Source of the DNA: Shinella sp. SUS2
GTDB lineage: Bacteria > Pseudomonadota > Alphaproteobacteria > Rhizobiales > Rhizobiaceae
NCBI RefSeq assembly: GCF_001262505.1
Contig: NZ_KQ410725.1
Span: forward strand, 1-64,000
Length of the DNA: 64,000 nucleotides
Direction of reading: 5' to 3'
In this document: positions 59,807-64,000 of the stretch, piece by piece
Position numbering within the stretch: position 1 is the stretch's first letter
Layout of the letters: each line of letters opens with the position of its first letter
The notes under the pieces: model-generated
Seen by the model: only the letters and a program-made list of their open reading frames with translations
Databases searched by the model: none
What the model was told of the DNA's origin: nothing
Translations under genes and position numbers: made by a program

Positions 59807-60127
59807 TCAGGCCTGGCGTTCGGGAACGTGGACCACGAGCCCGTCAAGCGCATCCGACATCTTGATCTGACAGGAGAGCCGCGAGGTGGGGCGCACCTCG
59901 TAGGCGAAGTCCAGCATGTCCTCTTCCATCGCTTCCGGCGGGCCGACGGTCGCGCTCCAGGCATCGTCGACATAGACGTGACAGGTCGCGCAGGCGCAGG
60001 CGCCGCCGCACTCGGCCTCGATGCCGGGCACGGAGTTGCGCACGGCGTTTTCCATGACCGTGGAGCCGTTGGCGACATCCAGTTCGTGGCGCGTGCCGTC
60101 AAAGGCGACGATGGTGAGTTTGCTCAT
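59807..60127 (-). CDS. Adrenodoxin-type 2Fe-2S ferredoxin (106 aa)
   Basis: An electron-transfer protein. Cluster ligands are CGGACACATC (Cys at C-x5-C-x2-C, about residues 40-48) and a fourth Cys in LSCQIKM near residue 85. [17 protein letters not shown] and VPERQA at the C terminus fit the isc-type/FdxB group. The start at 60127 ([16 protein letters not shown]) follows GGAAG by five bases; the frame to 60313 is non-coding. No isc or P450 genes are nearby. It may work with fpr, elsewhere in the window. Confidence 0.92.
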   Translation of the reverse strand: MSKLTIVAFDGTRHELDVANGSTVMENAVRNSVPGIEAECGGACACATCHVYVDDAWSATVGPPEAMEEDMLDFAYEVRPTSRLSCQIKMSDALDGLVVHVPERQA

Positions 60128-60329
60128 GATGGCTTCCGGATCCTCAAGACTGCCCGGGCGGGCGAACGAACGGCCGGCGGAAGGATGGTCGAACGCGCCG
60201 GTTTTCCGCGGACGTTTCCAACAAAACCCCTCCCCAGTCAACATCGCGCGCCCGGCAGGATCCGGATGGTCCGGGCGCGGCATCGGCTTTTCCCGCCGCG
60301 CCAGGGAAGACACGGCGGGTCTGCGCCGT

Positions 60330-60698
60330 TCAGCGGCAGAGTTTCAGGATGAAGTTTTCCGCCTCGACCACGGCGGCGGCAACGCCGGCAAGCGCGATTG
60401 CATCGGCCGGATTGTCCTCGAGCACAGCGGCCGCCTTGCCGACGGCGGTGGCGCCGACGGACTGTGCGGAGCCCTTGAGGCGATGGGCGACGGCAGCGCG
60501 GGCGGCGCCCTCCAGGCTCGCCAGGTCCTTCATGCTCGCGCGCGCCTGCCGCGCGAACATCTGCAACACTTCCAGCTCCAGCCCCTTGTCACCCATGGTC
60601 TGGCGGGCAAGGTGTACCAGATCGATCGGCTTTTCCCCGGAATGGGACATGCCGCCTGCATTGTCCGGCGCCTCGAATGCAATGTTGAGCGCTGCCAT
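60330..60698 (-). CDS. Stand-alone Hpt phosphotransfer-domain protein (122 aa)
   Basis: A four-helix Hpt protein with the phospho-His in [18 protein letters not shown] (about residue 72) and flanking helices [27 protein letters not shown]. It would relay phosphate between a hybrid kinase and a response regulator; the partners are unknown. It is not ChpT, which is larger and dimeric. AAGGAT precedes the ATG. It is divergent from the giant repeat gene, with a 529-bp gap that contains a CtrA box. Confidence 0.88.
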   Translation of the reverse strand: MAALNIAFEAPDNAGGMSHSGEKPIDLVHLARQTMGDKGLELEVLQMFARQARASMKDLASLEGAARAAVAHRLKGSAQSVGATAVGKAAAVLEDNPADAIALAGVAAAVVEAENFILKLCR

Positions 60699-60871
60699 TT
60701 GCCAATATCCTTATAGACGCGATGTACGCATGTTTCTTTGTGGTGCACGCAGGTGTCGATGCGGCACGGGTGTTTCCGTCGTTCCGCACAGGGACATGGG
60801 ACGTTCATTCTGCGCGGCCGGCGCGCCTATCCGATTAAAAGACGGCGCAAAATGGGCATGAATCGCGAACT

Positions 60872-60879
60872 ATGGTTAA
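60872..60879 (-). promoter_or_regulatory. TTAACCAT-like CtrA half-site
   Basis: ATGGTTAA, the complement of TTAACCAT, lies 58 bp upstream of a full CtrA box in the same gap. The short length makes chance occurrence possible. Confidence 0.3.
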
Positions 60880-60936
60880 CGGCTGAAAAATAGCCATTTT
60901 CGCAGGTTTTCCATCGCGATACAGAATCGCCCGATA

Positions 60937-60951
60937 TTAACTTCCTGTTAA
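60937..60951 (+). promoter_or_regulatory. CtrA-type binding site TTAA-N7-TTAA
   Basis: TTAACTTCCTGTTAA matches the CtrA consensus exactly and is also an inverted repeat. It lies in the 529-bp gap between the Hpt gene and the giant repeat gene, 24 bp before a possible small ORF and 277 bp before the giant gene start. CckA, which feeds CtrA, is encoded in this window. Confidence 0.6.
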
Positions 60952-60974
60952 GTTTCGGGCGAAGGGAGATGGCA

Positions 60975-61094
60975 ATGAATTGTGTGATACAGGCTAATGT
61001 GTCACTACGATACGACCGGATAGTCCCGGTGGATAAGCCGTGGGCGGAGATACACCGCTTCGCCTTTTCGGTCTATCGAGCGAATTTGGAATGA
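60975..61094 (+). CDS. Possible 39-aa ORF upstream of the giant repeat gene
   Basis: An ATG follows AAGGGAG by seven bases and opens a 39-codon frame (MNCVIQANVSLRYDRIVPVD…FSVYRANLE) ending in TGA. It starts 24 bp after the CtrA box, so it could be the first translated unit of that transcript or a leader peptide. I recognise no family. The good ribosome site is the main support; it may be chance. Confidence 0.4.
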   Translation: MNCVIQANVSLRYDRIVPVDKPWAEIHRFAFSVYRANLE

Positions 61095-61227
61095 ACGGCG
61101 GTCCGGACGCTGCGTGCCATGAGGGTATGCAGCAAGACCGGCCACCAACCGGACCGGTTCGAATGCGCCTGAGCAGCGGCAGCGCGCATGAAGCCCGATC
61201 CCGGACATGGTAACGAGGCGTATCCGC

Positions 61228-64000
61228 ATGGCGACGAACAAGCCCACCGAGTCGATCGACGACAAGGCCTTCCAGGCCCTGGAAGAAGCACTGAAGATCG
61301 ACTTTGATGATCTAGCGCCGGAGACGCCCTCGAAGAAGGACGCTTCGGAGGCCCATGTGTCTGAACCAGCAAGCCGCGTTCCGAACAAGACGCAGGAAAA
61401 GCCTGCGAGCCGCCCTGCATCCGGCGAGGCCGCGCGTGGCCTCAGCCCCGAGCAGGCACCGAAAACCCCGGCCTTCACCCCCGCCAACGACGGCTCCCGC
61501 AAGACGCCTGCCGCGATCCTGAAGTCGCTGGACGTACGCTCGGGCCGGGCCTCGATCCGCATGGCCATCCTGATGTCCATTCTCTGGGTCATCGGCGGGC
61601 TGGGCGTTGCCAACCTTCTCTATGCGCCCGAGATCTGGCAGATCCGCTCGGTGGCCGACCTCGTGGCGCTGCCCGGTGCCATCGGCATGGTTGTCGCCAT
61701 CGTCATGCCGATCATGCTCTTCTTCGCCTTCGCGATCATGATCTCCCGCGCCCAGGAACTGCGCAGTGCCGCCCGCTCCATGGCGGAAGTCGCACTCCGT
61801 CTCTCCGAGCCGGAAACCGTCGCGAGCGACCGCATCATGAGCGTCGGCCAAGCCGTCCGCCGCGAAGTCTCCGCGATGAACGAGGGCATCGAGCGTACGA
61901 TCGCCCGCGCAACCGAGCTCGAAACGCTCGTGCATTCCGAAGTCAACGCCCTCGAGCGCAGCTATTCCGACAACGAGATGCGCGTGCGCACCCTCGTCCA
62001 GGAACTCGGCTCGGAGCGCGAGGCGATCGTCAGCCATGCCGAGCGCATCCGGTCGTCGATCTCCGGCGCGCACGAACAGCTGAAGGACGAGCTGGCCAGC
62101 GCCGGCGACAACATCACCCAGCGCCTCGCCACCTCGGGCGAAGCCTTCGCCTCCATGCTCGACACCCGCGCCGCGATGCTGATGGAGAAATCCGACAGCG
62201 CGACGCAGACGATCGGCGCCATGCTGTCGGCCCGCACCGACAGCCTGCTCTCGACGCTCAGCTCCTCCGGCCTCGCGCTCGCCAACGAGTTCGACAGCCG
62301 CCTCGACCAGCTCACCAAGAACCTCGATTCGCGCGGCCGTGACCTGCTGCAGCAGTTCGAGACCCGCGCGAGCTCGCTCGACACCAATACGGAAAAGCTG
62401 AATGCCGCGTTGAACGAGCGCGCCAAGCAGCTCAATGAGACGCTGATCGCCCGCACCCGCGAGATCAGCGAAAGCCTGTCGATCGGCCAGCAGGCCGTCA
62501 CCGGCGGTCTCGACCACATTCTCCAGTCGATGAACGCCGCGCTCGACGAAAAGGGCGCGCAGTTCCGCCAGAGCCTCAAGAACGCCGCCGACGATACCGT
62601 CATGGACCTCGACCTGCGCACCGGCTTCTTCGACGAGCGCATGCACGCGACCGTCGGCCAGATTGCCAGCGCCTTCGACCATCGTGTCGAGGAATTCACC
62701 CAGGCCTTCGACCAGCGCGCCGGCTCGCTTGACAGCAAGCTGATGGAGAGCCTTGCCCGCATCAACGAAACGGTCGCCAGCGGCCGCGACGCGATGGATG
62801 GCATCCTCACCTCCAGCATCGACCGTCTCGGCAACACGCTCACCGACCAGTCCTTCGCACTGGCCACGACGCTCGCCACCAGCCAGGAAGTCCTCGAAAG
62901 TGCGGTCTCCGGCCATGCCGACGCCATTTCCAATGCCGTCAGCGGTGCGCATGAACGCATGGGCGCGGTCCTCTCGGAAAAGTCCGCCGCCCTTCTCGGC
63001 GGCCTCGCCGACGTGCAGAACCGCATCGAAAGCGGCTTCGGCACCCGTGCCGAAGCGCTAGCGGAAAGCATTTCCGGCAGCGAACGCCGCCTGACGGACG
63101 CGCTGGATTCGCGCGGCTCGGCCATCGCCACCGACATCGAGGCCGCACAGGCCCGCATGGAAGAGGCACTTGGCGCCCGCGCCAGCGCCCTGGTGGAAAG
63201 CATTTCCGGCAGCGAGCGCCGCCTGACGGATGCGCTGGATTCGCGTGGCACCTCCATCGCCTCCGGCATCGAAACCGCCCAGGCGCGCATGGAAGAGGCC
63301 CTCGGCGCCCGCGCGGACGAGATCGCCTCGACGATCGCCGCCAGCCACAACCGCATCGACAGCGCGCTGTCCGAGCGCACCACCGCCCTCTCCTCGATGC
63401 TGAACGAGACCGGCAGCCAGCTCGAACAATCCGTCGGCGCCGCCGCCGGCCGTGTCGAGAACGCCCTGACGGGCGCCGCCCGCCAGATCGACGACGCCAT
63501 CACCGGCCGCACGGCCAATCTCGCATCGGTTCTGTCCAACAGCGCCGGCGCGATGCAGTCCGCGATCGACGCGGCGGCTGAACGCGTCGAAACAGTCCTC
63601 TCCGAAGGCAACCAGCAGCTAACGGGCGTCCTGCATGGCCAGGCTACCGAATTCGCCGAAGCCTTCTCCGGTCGTGCCGCCAACATCGCCGAACAGCTTT
63701 CGGGCCGCGCATCCGAACTAGCCGGTTCGCTCGTCTCCACCCACGAGCAGATCCGCGCGACGCTCGACGACCGCATCGACGCGATCAACCTCGCCATCAC
63801 CGAGGGCCGCAACCAGCTCACCGAAACGCTCAACGATCAGGTCACCTCCATCGGCACCTCGATCGCCACCAGCGCCGGCATGCTGGAACTGTCCATGGAG
63901 CAGCTTTCGGACCGTGCATCGACGCTCACCGGTTCGCTGGCCTCCACCCATGACGAGATTCGTGCGACGCTCGACGACCGCATCAATGCGATCAACCTCG
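61228..64000 (+). CDS. Giant membrane-anchored coiled repeat protein, 3' end beyond window (>924 aa)
   Basis: The frame is open from the ATG at 61228 (GAGG nine bases upstream; ATG at 61207 is an alternative) to the window edge. An acidic, Pro-rich N terminus (1-100) leads to two membrane helices (about 111-129 and 145-172). Then come hundreds of residues of helical apolipoprotein/kinesin-like repeats rich in Ala, Ser, Glu, Arg and Leu. A 44-residue unit is tandemly repeated at 63064-63327 (ESISGSERRLTDALDSRG…), and a 69-residue unit starts at 63706 and again at 63913 (THxxIRATLDDRIxAINL). It may be a large envelope or polarity scaffold; function is unknown. Confidence 0.85.
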   Translation, partial: MATNKPTESIDDKAFQALEEALKIDFDDLAPETPSKKDASEAHVSEPASRVPNKTQEKPASRPASGEAARGLSPEQAPKTPAFTPANDGSRKTPAAILKSLDVRSGRASIRMAILMSILWVIGGLGVANLLYAPEIWQIRSVADLVALPGAIGMVVAIVMPIMLFFAFAIMISRAQELRSAARSMAEVALRLSEPETVASDRIMSVGQAVRREVSAMNEGIERTIARATELETLVHSEVNALERSYSDNEMRVRTLVQELGSEREAIVSHAERIRSSISGAHEQLKDELASAGDNITQRLATSGEAFASMLDTRAAMLMEKSDSATQTIGAMLSARTDSLLSTLSSSGLALANEFDSRLDQLTKNLDSRGRDLLQQFETRASSLDTNTEKLNAALNERAKQLNETLIARTREISESLSIGQQAVTGGLDHILQSMNAALDEKGAQFRQSLKNAADDTVMDLDLRTGFFDERMHATVGQIASAFDHRVEEFTQAFDQRAGSLDSKLMESLARINETVASGRDAMDGILTSSIDRLGNTLTDQSFALATTLATSQEVLESAVSGHADAISNAVSGAHERMGAVLSEKSAALLGGLADVQNRIESGFGTRAEALAESISGSERRLTDALDSRGSAIATDIEAAQARMEEALGARASALVESISGSERRLTDALDSRGTSIASGIETAQARMEEALGARADEIASTIAASHNRIDSALSERTTALSSMLNETGSQLEQSVGAAAGRVENALTGAARQIDDAITGRTANLASVLSNSAGAMQSAIDAAAERVETVLSEGNQQLTGVLHGQATEFAEAFSGRAANIAEQLSGRASELAGSLVSTHEQIRATLDDRIDAINLAITEGRNQLTETLNDQVTSIGTSIATSAGMLELSMEQLSDRASTLTGSLASTHDEIRATLDDRINAINL

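Overview
The window is GC-rich alphaproteobacterial chromosome, most likely Rhizobiaceae; the genus cannot be fixed from sequence reading alone. Support comes from the nifR3(dusB)-ntrB-ntrC-ntrY-ntrX-trkA-dat-hfq-hflX order, a pyruvate dehydrogenase cluster whose E1-beta carries a lipoyl domain, CckA, a cysteine-poor DksA, RIME-like intergenic palindromes and a TTAA-N7-TTAA CtrA box.

Layout. Positions 1-2118 are the right end of an integrative element: two small coupled genes, a tyrosine integrase, and a 3' fragment of a tRNA-Lys(TTT) gene that marks the attachment site. From 2.3 to 14.1 kb lies an envelope/accessory region. It holds an RTX-like protein, a minus-strand operon (tetraheme-type cytochrome c, OmpA-like protein, two caspase-fold proteins linked by 1-base TGATG overlaps), a NOX/ferric-reductase-like flavocytochrome, a small secreted protein and a serralysin-type RTX metalloprotease. 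From 14.2 to 21.5 kb come a GntR regulator with two operator palindromes, ferredoxin-NADP reductase, a siroheme/sulfite (or nitrite) reduction operon (cysG, DUF2849, cysI-type reductase, DUF934), a deaminase and mazG.

From 21.7 to 33.2 kb is the minus-strand nitrogen-regulation block, from dusB down to hflX. Next come ispDF-pncC (plus strand), an unknown secreted protein, a Coq10-like protein, two tandem P-loop kinases, lipA, lpdA, DUF465, an SGNH hydrolase, pdhC-pdhB-pdhA and ftsB. From 45.9 to 53.3 kb are cckA, a FliO-like gene, dksA, a GGDEF-EAL protein and a SixA-like phosphatase. From 53.5 to 60.7 kb are ycjX-ycjF, a secreted protein, folP-folB-folK, a DUF922 protein, a candidate structured small RNA, a 2Fe-2S ferredoxin and an Hpt protein. 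The window ends inside a giant coiled repeat protein preceded by a CtrA box and a possible 39-codon ORF.

How it fits together. The core genes cover nitrogen sensing, pyruvate oxidation with lipoate supply, sulfite reduction, folate and isoprenoid synthesis, and cell-cycle control. The least ordinary part is the 3.2-12.2 kb cluster, which puts exported caspase-fold proteins with EF-hand loops beside a multiheme cytochrome c and a NOX-like flavocytochrome. Its function is unknown, and it is the best candidate for an undescribed system. Start codons were chosen from Shine-Dalgarno spacing and gene overlaps; uncertain ones are flagged.
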